Of a stretch of DNA of 17,073 nucleotides, positions 7,176-14,603 are shown in pieces; the first letter of the stretch is position 1; every line of letters starts with the position of its first letter. The notes under the pieces are model-generated. The model was not told the origin of the DNA. It did no database searches and saw only the letters and a program-made list of their open reading frames with translations. Origin of the DNA: an uncultured Acetatifactor sp. (GTDB lineage Bacteria; Bacillota; Clostridia; Lachnospirales; Lachnospiraceae); contig CAJUFO010000087.1 of NCBI GenBank assembly GCA_910585615.1, positions 1 through 17,073 on the forward strand, in the 5' to 3' direction. Both the position numbers and the translations under genes were made by a program.

Positions 7176-8060
7176 ATGTCTATTTTTAAGGGCTCGGGCG
7201 TGGCCATCGTTACGCCCATGCGTGATAATGGTGAAGTGGATTATGAAGGGTTTGCGAAGCTGCTGGAATTCCAGATTGCGGAGGGGACGGATGCCATCAT
7301 CGTCTGTGGTACTACGGGCGAGTCGTCCACGTTGACCCTGGAGGAGCACGCGGAGGTGATCCGGTACTGCGTGAAGACGGTGGCGGGGCGCATCCCCGTG
7401 GTGGCGGGTACCGGCTCCAACTGCACGGAAACTGCCATCCATCTGTCGAAGGAGGCTCAGGAGGCGGGGGCGGACGGCCTGCTGCTGGTGAGCCCCTATT
7501 ACAACAAGGCGACCCAGAACGGCCTCTACGCCCATTTCAAGGCGGTGGCTGATTCGGTGAAGCTTCCCATCATCCTCTACAATGTGCCCAGCAGGACCGG
7601 CTGCAATATCGCGCCGGAGACGATTCTCAGGCTGTGCACGGACGTGGAGAACATCGTGGGCGTCAAGGAAGCCAGCGCCAATATCGGCCAGATCGCACAT
7701 CTGGCGGCCATCGGGGCAGGCAAGGTGGACATCTACTCCGGCAATGACGACCAAATCGTGCCCATCATGTCCCTGGGCGGCATCGGCGTAATCTCCGTGC
7801 TGGGAAATGTGGCGCCGGCCCAGACCCATGAAATCTGCCAGAAGTACCTGGACGGCGACGCCAAGGGGAGCTGCCGTATGCAGTTGGAGGCCATGGAGCT
7901 GTGTAACGCGCTGTTTAGCGAGGTGAACCCCATTCCCGTGAAGAAGGCCCTGAGTCTGATGGGGATGATAGGCGGCACGCTGCGCAGGCCTTTGACCGAG
8001 ATGGAGCCCGCCAACGTGCAGCGCCTGGAGAAGGCCATGCGGGGATACGGATTGCTGTAG
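7176..8060 (+). CDS. dapA: 4-hydroxy-tetrahydrodipicolinate synthase
   Basis: DapA condenses pyruvate with aspartate semialdehyde, the first step of the diaminopimelate/lysine branch; it is a cytoplasmic TIM-barrel enzyme. Visible hallmarks are GTTGES (residues 45-50), YNVPSRTG with the catalytic Tyr135 and Arg140, and VGVKEAS with the Schiff-base Lys164. The product is 294 aa, the standard length. The ATG at 7176 follows GGAGGAG by about 5 nt. Transcription is controlled by the lysine riboswitch directly upstream. A GC-rich hairpin and a 107-bp tandem repeat separate it from dapB. Confidence 0.98.
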   Translation: MSIFKGSGVAIVTPMRDNGEVDYEGFAKLLEFQIAEGTDAIIVCGTTGESSTLTLEEHAEVIRYCVKTVAGRIPVVAGTGSNCTETAIHLSKEAQEAGADGLLLVSPYYNKATQNGLYAHFKAVADSVKLPIILYNVPSRTGCNIAPETILRLCTDVENIVGVKEASANIGQIAHLAAIGAGKVDIYSGNDDQIVPIMSLGGIGVISVLGNVAPAQTHEICQKYLDGDAKGSCRMQLEAMELCNALFSEVNPIPVKKALSLMGMIGGTLRRPLTEMEPANVQRLEKAMRGYGLL

Positions 8061-8075
8061 GATCACCATTGACTG

Positions 8076-8118
8076 GGGCTGCCGCATCGGGCGCGATTCC
8101 TGCCGCGGGAGCCCTTTT
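8076..8118 (+). terminator. Possible weak terminator after dapA
   Basis: GGGCTGCCGC (8076-8085) pairs with GCGGGAGCCC (8105-8114) with one mismatch and is followed by only TTTT. It could reduce read-through from dapA into dapB. The short T run makes full termination doubtful. Confidence 0.45.
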
Positions 8119-8147
8119 GGGTGTGAGAGGGAAACGGAGACAGAGCG

Positions 8148-8397
8148 GGATTTGGCGCTGTCCGGACAAACGCGGAACTGGAATCAGCAATTGTCCAGAC
8201 AGTGCCCATAGGATTTACGGACGCAATCAGTAAGCGGCCGGAAATTCTATGCGGGGATTTGGTACTGTCAGGACAAACGCGGAACTGGAATCAGCAATTG
8301 TCCAGACAGTGCCCATAGGATTTACGGACGCAATCAGTAAGCGGCCGGAAATTCTATGCGGGGATTTGGTACTGTCAGGACAAACGCGGAACTGGAA
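8148..8397 (+). repeat. 107-bp tandem repeat, 2.3 copies, between dapA and dapB
   Basis: Two complete units (8148-8254 and 8255-8361) and a 36-bp third copy (8362-8397) repeat with a period of 107 bp. Copies 1 and 2 are nearly identical, the clear differences being at 8156-8157 and 8163 (CGCTGTCCGG against TACTGTCAGG). Each unit can form two hairpins. In the first, ACTGTCAGGACAA pairs with TTGTCCAGACAGT with one mismatch. In the second, CATAGGATTTACGG pairs with CCGGAAATTCTATG with two mismatches. The third copy breaks off directly at the dapB ribosome binding site (GGAGG, 8399-8403). Confidence 0.95.
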
Positions 8398-8414
8398 TGG
8401 AGGCATAATTGGAT

Positions 8415-9179
8415 ATGGTTAAGATTATCATGCACGGATGCAACGGGAAGATGGGACAGGTCATCAGGGGGCTCCTGGAGGCGGACAAAGAGGCGGAGCT
8501 GGTGGCCGGAATCGATCTGTTCGACGACGGGAAGAATCCATTCCCCGTCTTTACGGATATCAGGGAATGCGATGTGGAGGCGGACTGCCTGGTGGACTTC
8601 TCCACGGCCGCCGCAGTGGATAAGATGCTGGACTACTGCGTGGAGAGGAAGCTCCCCTGTGTGCTCTGCACCACAGGCCTTGGCGAGGAGCAATTGAAGA
8701 AGGCGGAGGAGGCCGCGGAGTCCATCCCCCTGCTGCGCTCCGCCAATATGTCCCTGGGGATAAACCTCCTCTTAAAGCTACTGAAGGACGCGGCGGGGGT
8801 GCTGACTCCTGCGGGGTTCGACATGGAAATCGTGGAGAAGCACCACAACCTGAAGGTGGATGCCCCCAGCGGGACCGCCCTTGCGCTGGCCGATGCCATC
8901 AATGAGGAGTTAGGTAACGCTTACTCCTACGCTTACGACAGGAGCGCCAGGCGGGAGCGGCGTCCGGAGAAGGAGATCGGCATCAGCGCCGTCAGGGGCG
9001 GCACCATTGTAGGCGACCATGACGTGATGTTCGCCGGGCCCGACGAGGTCGTCACCTTTTCCCACAGGGCCTACTCCAAGGCGGTCTTCGGCAAGGGGGC
9101 CGTCCAGGCGGCCAAGTTCCTGGCCGGGAAGCCTGCGGGCAGGTATGACATGAGCCATGTGATAGAAGCCGTGCTATAG
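8415..9179 (+). CDS. dapB: 4-hydroxy-tetrahydrodipicolinate reductase
   Basis: DapB reduces the DapA product with NAD(P)H in lysine and diaminopimelate synthesis. The nucleotide-binding motif GCNGKMG lies at the N-terminus, followed by VDFSTAAAV, CTTGL, and the catalytic signature EKHHNLKVDAPSGTA with His143-His144 and Lys147. The 254-residue product is complete. I choose ATG 8415 because homologues begin M-V/I-x-I-I-x-x-G-C-x-G-K-M-G. A TTG at 8409 is in frame and sits 5 nt from GGAGG (8399-8403) against 11 nt for the ATG, so the start remains slightly uncertain. It probably belongs to the dapA transcript, but the tandem repeat and a possible terminator lie between them. Confidence 0.97.
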   Translation: MVKIIMHGCNGKMGQVIRGLLEADKEAELVAGIDLFDDGKNPFPVFTDIRECDVEADCLVDFSTAAAVDKMLDYCVERKLPCVLCTTGLGEEQLKKAEEAAESIPLLRSANMSLGINLLLKLLKDAAGVLTPAGFDMEIVEKHHNLKVDAPSGTALALADAINEELGNAYSYAYDRSARRERRPEKEIGISAVRGGTIVGDHDVMFAGPDEVVTFSHRAYSKAVFGKGAVQAAKFLAGKPAGRYDMSHVIEAVL

Positions 9180-9245
9180 GGCCCGGGGCCAGGCCAACGG
9201 GCTGTCGGCGGCATGGACCTGCAGGGAAAAATGAGGGGAGCATAC

Positions 9246-11201
9246 ATGAAGGAGAAAGACAATCAGGTCTTAAGAGTCCTGGCGAAGCAGTACCCAAGCA
9301 TTGCGGCGGCTTCCACGGAGATCATCAACCTCCAGTCCATCATGAACCTGCCAAAGGGCACGGAGCATTTCCTGACGGATATCCATGGAGAGTACGAGCA
9401 GTTCAACCATGTGCTGAAGAACGGCTCCGGCTCCGTGCGCAAGAAGATTGACGAGGAGTTCGGCAATACGATCAGCAGCAGGGACAAGAAGAGCCTGGCT
9501 ACCCTGATCTATTATCCGGAGGAAAAGCTGGAAATCGTCAAAAAGGAAGAGGACAATCTGGAGGACTGGTACAAAATCTCCCTCCACAGGCTGGTGCAGA
9601 TTATCAAGAGGGTGTCTTCCAAGTATACCCGCTCCAAGGTGCGAAAGGCCCTGCCCAAGGACTTCGCCTATGTCATCGAGGAGCTGATCACGGAGAAGGA
9701 GGAGATTCACGACAAAGAGGCGTACTACAACGAAATCATCCGCACGATTATCCGGATTGGCCGGGCGCCCCAGTTCATCGTGGCCTTGAGCCAGCTGATC
9801 CAGCGCCTGGTCATAGACCATCTCCACATTGTGGGGGACATCTACGACAGAGGGCCGGGGCCCCATATCATCATGGACACCCTGTGCGCCTATCACTCTG
9901 TGGACGTGCAGTGGGGGAACCATGACGTGGCGTGGATGGGAGCCGCCAGCGGCCATATGGCATGTATCGCCAATGTGATTCGGATCGCGGCCCGCTACGG
10001 GAACCTGGACACCTTAGAGGACGGCTACGGCATCAACCTGCTGCCCCTGGCCACCTTCGTGATGGATGTCTATGAGCACACGGACTGCAGCGTGTTCGCA
10101 GTGCGCACGGGCAAGAACCGCAACCGGAAGGCCCTGGACTTGGACGTCAGGATGCACAAGGCCATGGCCATCCTCCAGTTCAAGCTGGAGGGGCAGCTAA
10201 TCAGGCGGCATCCGGAGTTCCACATGGAGGACAGGGTGCTGCTGGAGCGGATAGACTTCCAGAAGGGGACCGTCCGCCTGGGCAGCGAGGGCCGGGAATA
10301 CGCCATGCGGGACATGGATTTCCCCACGGTGGATCCCTCGGATCCTCTGGCCCTGACGGAGGAGGAAGAGGAGGTCATGCGGGGGCTGCAGCAGAACTTC
10401 CAGAACTGCGAGAAGCTGCAGCGCCATGTGCGCTTCCTCTACTCCAAGGGCGGCCTGTACAAAATCTACAACGGGAACCTCCTCTATCACGGCTGCATGC
10501 CCATGGAGGAGGACGGCAGCTTTGCCGGGGTGGAAATCTGCGGAAAAGCGTACAGCGGAAAGGCGCTGTACGACATCCTGGAGCACCATGCCAGGAGAGG
10601 GTATTACGCCAAGGACCAGGCGGAGCGGGCCATGGGCCAGGACCTTATGTGGTATATCTGGGCAGGAAAAGGCTCGCCCGTGTTCGGCAAGGACAAGATG
10701 GCTACTTTTGAACGGTATTTCGTAGGCGAGAAGGAGGCCCACGAAGAGCGGAAGAACAGCTACTACAGGCTGCTGGAGCAGGAGGAGACCGTGGACCGCA
10801 TCCTGAAGGAATTCGGTCTCCACGGCAAGGAGTCCCATATCGTCAACGGCCATGTGCCCGTGGAGCAGATACACGGGGAGTCCCCCATCAAGTGCGGGGG
10901 CAGGCTCTTGATCATCGACGGCGGCTTTTCCAAGGCCTATCAGGCGAAGACGGGCATAGCGGGGTATACGCTGGTATGCAGCTCCAGGGGGATGCAGCTC
11001 GTGGCGCATGAGCCCTTCGAATCCGCCTGCGCGGCGATCGTCAACGAATCCGACCTGTTCTCCCATTATCTTGACGTGGAGACCTATGTACACAGGAAGC
11101 TGGTGGCGGATACGGATGTGGGACGGGAGCTGCGGGAGCAGGTCTATTACCTGGAGGAGCTGCTGGAGGCTTACCGGGACGGCACGCTGCGGGAGGAGTA
11201 G
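9246..11201 (+). CDS. fbp: Fructose-1,6-bisphosphatase, class III
   Basis: This 651-residue protein is the large class III FBPase of Firmicutes, a Mn-dependent metallophosphatase that removes the 1-phosphate of fructose-1,6-bisphosphate in gluconeogenesis. The phosphoesterase signatures are GDIYDRG (197-203) and GNHD (224-227). Family-typical stretches follow, including FTDIHGEYE-like LTDIHGEYEQF near the N-terminus, YHGCMP, WYIWAGKGSP, and NGHVPV near the C-terminus. I prefer ATG 9246, 6 nt after GAGGGGAG, over an upstream in-frame ATG at 9213. It begins 66 bp after dapB, so read-through from the dap unit is possible. Confidence 0.97.
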   Translation: MKEKDNQVLRVLAKQYPSIAAASTEIINLQSIMNLPKGTEHFLTDIHGEYEQFNHVLKNGSGSVRKKIDEEFGNTISSRDKKSLATLIYYPEEKLEIVKKEEDNLEDWYKISLHRLVQIIKRVSSKYTRSKVRKALPKDFAYVIEELITEKEEIHDKEAYYNEIIRTIIRIGRAPQFIVALSQLIQRLVIDHLHIVGDIYDRGPGPHIIMDTLCAYHSVDVQWGNHDVAWMGAASGHMACIANVIRIAARYGNLDTLEDGYGINLLPLATFVMDVYEHTDCSVFAVRTGKNRNRKALDLDVRMHKAMAILQFKLEGQLIRRHPEFHMEDRVLLERIDFQKGTVRLGSEGREYAMRDMDFPTVDPSDPLALTEEEEEVMRGLQQNFQNCEKLQRHVRFLYSKGGLYKIYNGNLLYHGCMPMEEDGSFAGVEICGKAYSGKALYDILEHHARRGYYAKDQAERAMGQDLMWYIWAGKGSPVFGKDKMATFERYFVGEKEAHEERKNSYYRLLEQEETVDRILKEFGLHGKESHIVNGHVPVEQIHGESPIKCGGRLLIIDGGFSKAYQAKTGIAGYTLVCSSRGMQLVAHEPFESACAAIVNESDLFSHYLDVETYVHRKLVADTDVGRELREQVYYLEELLEAYRDGTLREE

Positions 11202-11217
11202 GCGAGCGAAAGGCATT

Positions 11218-11276
11218 CTCAGGCGCATGCCTTCTGCCGCAGGGTCTGCCTGGGGCATCCGGAAAACGCCTGAGAC
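11218..11276. terminator. Long hairpin between convergent fbp and lipoprotein genes
   Basis: CTCAGGCG and CGCCTGAG close a long imperfect hairpin that also pairs CATGCC with GGCATC-type sequence inside. There is no T run, so its role as a bidirectional terminator is only inferred from its place between convergent genes. Confidence 0.4.
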
Positions 11277-11280
11277 ATAG

Positions 11281-11832
11281 TTACCTTATGGCGCCGCCGG
11301 AAGGGTTGCCGTACATGCGGCTGCGAGTCCCGTCTGCCGCTCCGGTGCCGTTTGTAGTACCGTTCGTGGTGGTGCCGTTTCCGGAATTGTTATCATTGCC
11401 GGTGAGGTCATCCGTGATATTGTCGATGCCGTCGGTGACGTCGTCCACTGCATCGTCGATGGCATCGCCCGCGTCGTCCAGCAGGGAATCGTCATCCCCC
11501 TGGGTGGCGCCGCCTTCTCCAACGCCGTTGCCGGTGTCATTGCCGTTTCCGGCATCATTGCTGTTGCCGGTGCTTGAACTGTTTCCGGCATCTGAGCCAG
11601 TGGTGCTGCTCTCGGCGGAACTGCTGCCAGAGCTTTCGGCAGAGCTGCCGTTGCCTGAACTGCTGCCAGCAGCGCTGGAGCCGGAATCCTGTGTGCTGGT
11701 TCCGGCCATGCTGTCGGAGCTGTTGCCCTTTTTGTCGTTGTTGGTGCAGGCTGTAGCCATGCACACATAGGAAAGCACCAGCCCTAACGCCAAGAGCTTT
11801 TTGGCTCCTGCAAGTTTTTTTCCTTTTTTCAT
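11281..11832 (-). CDS. Low-complexity lipoprotein, unknown function
   Basis: I do not recognise a family. The 183-residue product starts MKKGKKLAG, has a hydrophobic signal segment and a Cys after MATA that could be a lipobox, so it is probably anchored to the outer face of the membrane. A long Ser/Gly/Asn/Thr-rich stretch follows, then an acidic repetitive helix-like block (DDAGDAIDDAVDDVTDGID...), an Asn/Gly/Thr linker, and a C-terminus ending in PSGGAIR. The ATG at 11832 has GGAGG 6 nt upstream. The in-frame ATG at 11844 lies on the Shine-Dalgarno itself, and a longer frame to 11973 runs through the upstream dyad. The gene is alone on the minus strand. Confidence 0.75.
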   Translation of the reverse strand: MKKGKKLAGAKKLLALGLVLSYVCMATACTNNDKKGNSSDSMAGTSTQDSGSSAAGSSSGNGSSAESSGSSSAESSTTGSDAGNSSSTGNSNDAGNGNDTGNGVGEGGATQGDDDSLLDDAGDAIDDAVDDVTDGIDNITDDLTGNDNNSGNGTTTNGTTNGTGAADGTRSRMYGNPSGGAIR

Positions 11833-12082
11833 AGTTTCCTCCATTCTGCTGCGTGGATATTTTGTAATGTTGACATGGAAGTGCATCATGTCAACTCCTG
11901 ATTCCATGTGCGCGGGGCGCACGAAATCATGGCTTAATAGGAAATACATCAGACGATTCTGTGCGGAATCCACATCTGGCGGAGAATTCTGCGCGGAATG
12001 GCTGATATGCCACTAGTATGTGACCTGCGGCAGGTTTTATACGGCGGGGATTAAAAAATTTTTTTTGACGAGGAGGTACGGG
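11833..12082. other. Divergent intergenic region lipoprotein / hisA
   Basis: Besides the inverted repeat at 11869-11895, this 250-bp gap holds a 15-bp near-direct repeat (GATTCTGTGCGGAAT at 11955 and AATTCTGCGCGGAAT at 11985), a 13-bp palindrome ACCTGCGGCAGGT (12023-12035), and an A6T8 tract at about 12055-12066. No promoter with both boxes convinced me. Confidence 0.4.
11869..11895. promoter_or_regulatory. Perfect 9-bp inverted repeat upstream of the lipoprotein gene
   Basis: GTTGACATG (11869-11877) and CATGTCAAC (11887-11895) are exact inverted copies with a 9-bp spacer, about 37 bp before the minus-strand start. The arms contain TTGACA, so this could be an operator over a -35 region, but I see no matching -10 at a normal distance. 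Confidence 0.45.
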
Positions 12083-12862
12083 ATGGAGTTCAGGCCATGC
12101 ATCGATATCCACAACGGCCATGTGAAGCAGATTGTAGGCGGGAGCCTGCGGGACGCAGGGGACACGGCCCAGGAGAACTTCGTGGCGGAGCGGGGGGCGG
12201 CCTATTATGCCGGGCTCTACCGGGATGCGGGCATTCGGGGTGGGCATGTCATACTGCTCAATGCCGCGGACAGCCCCCAGTATGCCGCCACGAAGCGGCA
12301 GGCGCTGTCGGCGCTGGAGGCCTATCCCGGCGGGCTGCAGGCAGGAGGAGGCATCACGCCGGAGACTGCCGGGGAATTCCTGGAGGCGGGCGCGTCCCAT
12401 GTCATCGTCACATCCTTCGTGTTCCGGCAGGGGCGGATTGATTATCGGAGGCTGGAGCAGATGCGGGACGCAGTGGGAAAGGAGCGGCTTGTGCTGGATT
12501 TAAGCTGCAGGAAGACCGGAGACGGATATCGTGTGGTCACGGACAGATGGCAGAGAGAGACCCAGGAAAGGATAGAGGAGCCGCTGCTGGAGCGTCTTTC
12601 GGGGTACTGTGACGAGTTCCTGATCCACGCGGTGGACGTGGAGGGAAAGGCGGAGGGGATTGAAGAGGGACTGGCATCTCTCCTCGGCGCCTGGGGAGGG
12701 AAGCCCATGACCTACGCGGGCGGCGTCCACAGCTATGAAGACCTGGAGCTGCTGAAGAAGCTTGGAAGGAACCGCCTGAACGTGACAATCGGGAGCGCGC
12801 TGGATCTCTTCGGCGGAGCGCTTTCGTGGGAAAAAGTGTCGGAAATGTGCAAGTCGGATTGA
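12083..12862 (+). CDS. hisA: HisA of the eukaryotic type (ProFAR isomerase)
   Basis: The product (259 aa) is a TIM-barrel isomerase that opens the ribose of ProFAR in histidine synthesis. Its motifs are those of the fungal/plant HIS6 type rather than the common bacterial HisA: FRPCIDIHNGHVKQIVGG, GGHVI, LQAGGGI, GASHVIVTS, LVLDLSCRK, CDEFLIHAVDVEG, TYAGGV and TIGSALDLFGG. Likely catalytic aspartates are Asp8 and Asp139; Asp185 lies in the second phosphate-side half. The ATG at 12083 has AGGAGG 6 nt upstream, preceded by an unusual A6T8 run. No other his gene is in the window, so it is an orphan locus. A strong terminator follows. Confidence 0.9.
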   Translation: MEFRPCIDIHNGHVKQIVGGSLRDAGDTAQENFVAERGAAYYAGLYRDAGIRGGHVILLNAADSPQYAATKRQALSALEAYPGGLQAGGGITPETAGEFLEAGASHVIVTSFVFRQGRIDYRRLEQMRDAVGKERLVLDLSCRKTGDGYRVVTDRWQRETQERIEEPLLERLSGYCDEFLIHAVDVEGKAEGIEEGLASLLGAWGGKPMTYAGGVHSYEDLELLKKLGRNRLNVTIGSALDLFGGALSWEKVSEMCKSD

Positions 12863-12885
12863 AATAATTGTATAAAATGCTCATT

Positions 12886-12929
12886 AAAAAGCTTATATTT
12901 ATGTTTTGATGCATAAAATAAGCTTTTTT
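12886..12929 (+). terminator. Intrinsic terminator after hisA
   Basis: AAAAAGCTTATATTTATG (12886-12903) and CATAAAATAAGCTTTTTT (12912-12929) form a 17-18-bp stem with one mismatch and an 8-nt loop, ending in a T run. The A run on the other side makes it work in both directions. Confidence 0.92.
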
Positions 12930-12964
12930 GTTTGTGAAAACATAACAAAATGTGCCTCTTATCG

Positions 12965-12993
12965 TTGAAGAAAGCTTGTGTTTATGGTAGAAT
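12965..12993 (+). promoter_or_regulatory. Promoter of the M23-like/bactofilin pair
   Basis: TTGAAG (12965-12970), a 17-bp spacer and TAGAAT (12988-12993), about 30 bp before the start codon and just after the hisA terminator. Confidence 0.7.
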
Positions 12994-13021
12994 AGGAAAA
13001 GGTTATTTGGAGGTGACTTTT

Positions 13022-13762
13022 ATGGTACGTAAGGGACATAAGCGCAAGAATAACCATGTGGTGATTGTTACATCCGATGCCACGGACGGTAAGGTGAGGC
13101 AGTTCCGTGTCCGTCCCTGGATTCTGCAGACAGTCATTCTGTTTCAATGCATCATCATCGGCGCGTTGATAGGGTTCTTTTTGTATGAGAGGGATGTATG
13201 GGCAGGCGAGCTTCAGCGGACGGAAGTGGAGAATGAGACAATTGCGGCGCTGGAGCAGGAGAAGGCTCAGCTGGAGGAGCAGATTGCCGGGCTGAACGGC
13301 GAGATAGCCAAGCTGAACGAGAAGGTGGGGATCTTGAGCGAGACCGTGAACCAGAAGGCCCAGACCGAGACCGCGCTGTCCGAACAGCTGGAGAAGCAGA
13401 CCATGCCTACGGAATTCCCGCTGACGGGGAAGGCCAGCATGGAGGAGACGGCGGAGGAGAACGGCAATCCAATCTGTATCTTCACGGCTTCCAAGGGCTC
13501 TATGGTAGTGGCTGCGGCCAGCGGTTCCATCATCGTGGTCAATGAGGATCCGGAGTACGGGAACAATGTCTGGGTGGATCATGGGAACGGCTATACCACA
13601 ATCTACCGGAGCTCGGGCGAGGTCATGGTAAGGCAGGGCGAGAAGGTCACGCAGGGGGCCACCCTGTTCGTGATTGCTGACGATGACGGCAAGCTGGGGT
13701 ATCAGGTGACGCGGGACAGTGTGTATATCAGTCCCACAGAGGTGATGGCGATCAGCGGCTGA
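13022..13762 (+). CDS. Membrane-anchored, degenerate LytM/M23-like protein with coiled coil
   Basis: The 246-residue product has a basic cytoplasmic N-terminus, one membrane segment (about residues 34-55), an extracytoplasmic coiled coil (about 62-125, heptads rich in Glu/Gln/Leu), and a C-terminal LytM-like beta domain (about 155-245). YGNNVWVDHGNGYTTIY, VRQGEKVTQGATLF and LGYQV follow the M23 peptidase plan. The zinc ligands are missing: there is no N-terminal H-x3-D motif, the His of T-x-Y-x-H is replaced (YRSSG), and the H-x-H strand reads GYQVTRD. It is therefore probably an inactive scaffold or amidase activator of the EnvC kind, not a peptidase. ATG 13022 has GGAGGTG 6 nt upstream. The bactofilin gene follows in the same direction. 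Confidence 0.85.
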   Translation: MVRKGHKRKNNHVVIVTSDATDGKVRQFRVRPWILQTVILFQCIIIGALIGFFLYERDVWAGELQRTEVENETIAALEQEKAQLEEQIAGLNGEIAKLNEKVGILSETVNQKAQTETALSEQLEKQTMPTEFPLTGKASMEETAEENGNPICIFTASKGSMVVAAASGSIIVVNEDPEYGNNVWVDHGNGYTTIYRSSGEVMVRQGEKVTQGATLFVIADDDGKLGYQVTRDSVYISPTEVMAISG

Positions 13763-13882
13763 CACATTGCCAGGAATATTGAAACGTTGCCCGCCGATGC
13801 GGGCGTGGGGGGCGTAGGTTTGAAAGGGATGCGCTTCCAAACTTGATTGGTATACGCGCCAAAGCGCGAAAGGGGTGTAAAA

Positions 13883-14341
13883 ATGAGGAAGAACGAGACA
13901 CAGATTACCACCATCATCGGAATGAATGCGGAGTGCGACGGCGATTTCAAGGCAGAGGGCTCCATCCGCATCGACGGTACGGTGAACGGCGGAGTGACAG
14001 TGACGGATACCGTGATAGTAGGGGCATCCGGATGTATCAACGGCGACATCAATTCAAAGAAGGTCATCATCGGCGGCGAGGTGTACGGCAATCTGAACGT
14101 GCCCGAGAAGGTAGAGCTGACGTCAACGGCCAGGGTCATCGGGGACATCACCACCAACGGCCTTGTGATAGACGAGCAGGCAATCTTCCAAGGAAGCTGC
14201 AATATGAACCAGGACACCAGCAAACGGCCCAAGCCCAACCGCAGAGCGGTGAAGGAGATGCAGAAGGAGGCAAAGTCGGCCATCTCGGACGCGCTCAAGG
14301 ACGCAGAGTCAGCTTCCGCGGGGGAGAGCGACCAGTCATAG
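13883..14341 (+). CDS. Bactofilin (polymer-forming cytoskeletal protein)
   Basis: The product (152 aa) contains a bactofilin/DUF583 right-handed beta-helix from about residue 8 to 110, seen as repeated G-x-I/V-x-G units (TTIIGMNAECDGDFKAEGSI, RIDGTVNGGV, VIGDITTNG). A flexible Lys/Ala/Glu-rich tail follows. Bactofilins polymerise without nucleotide on the membrane and often place peptidoglycan enzymes; a neighbouring M23-type gene, as here, is a recurrent arrangement. ATG 13883 follows AAAGGGGTG by about 6 nt. The 120-bp gap after the M23-like gene holds a small GC hairpin (GCCCGC/GCGGGC) without a T run, so the two are probably cotranscribed. Confidence 0.92.
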   Translation: MRKNETQITTIIGMNAECDGDFKAEGSIRIDGTVNGGVTVTDTVIVGASGCINGDINSKKVIIGGEVYGNLNVPEKVELTSTARVIGDITTNGLVIDEQAIFQGSCNMNQDTSKRPKPNRRAVKEMQKEAKSAISDALKDAESASAGESDQS

Positions 14342-14385
14342 CACAGCCTGGCTACATAGGAAAGGCAATCGGAGACGGAGTAATT

Positions 14386-14488
14386 TATACTGCCTAACAG
14401 TTAAAATTTCCGAGTAACCCGACTACATAACGCCAGCCATATACGTCTAACCAGTGCAGTACGGTAAATTCTGGCGTTATGTAGTATA
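14386..14488. repeat. 103-bp palindromic element, copy 1
   Basis: It starts TATACTGCCTAAC and ends GTTATGTAGTATA, near-inverted termini. Inside, ACTACATAACGCCAG (14421-14435) pairs perfectly over 15 bp with CTGGCGTTATGTAGT (14471-14485). A second copy of almost the same length is at 16863-16964. It sits between the bactofilin stop and the next terminator, and its base composition is more AT-rich than the genes around it. Confidence 0.85.
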
Positions 14489-14490
14489 AG

Positions 14491-14530
14491 AAAAAGCAGG
14501 GATGTCCAAGGGCGACATGCCTGCTTTTTT
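14491..14530. terminator. Bidirectional terminator between bactofilin and the YerC-type regulator
   Basis: AAAAAGCAGGGATGTC (14491-14506) pairs with GACATGCCTGCTTTTTT (14514-14530) with one mismatch. T runs on both strands serve the convergent genes on either side. Confidence 0.92.
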
Positions 14531-14603
14531 CAGGAGGAAGCTATGTAGGGGGCGCCCCGGGGAAGCCGGTGTGGCCCGGCTGTTGCCTGAGGCATTGCCT
14601 ATA

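Noticed and set aside
7134..8087. Minus-strand frame opposite dapA
   Set aside because: It is a shadow of dapA, whose catalytic residues are intact.
8148..8397. CRISPR array
   Set aside because: The repeat is contiguous with a 107-bp period and has no variable spacers; no cas gene is nearby.
12055..12066. A6T8 tract before hisA as a terminator
   Set aside because: A self-complementary A/T run without a GC stem, placed just before the ribosome binding site, is not a credible terminator.
13763..13882. Terminator between the M23-like and bactofilin genes
   Set aside because: The small GC hairpin GCCCGC/GCGGGC is not followed by a T run.
14386..14488. Integron attC site
   Set aside because: There is a long imperfect palindrome, but no integron integrase, no cassette array and no RYYYAAC core at the ends that I can see.
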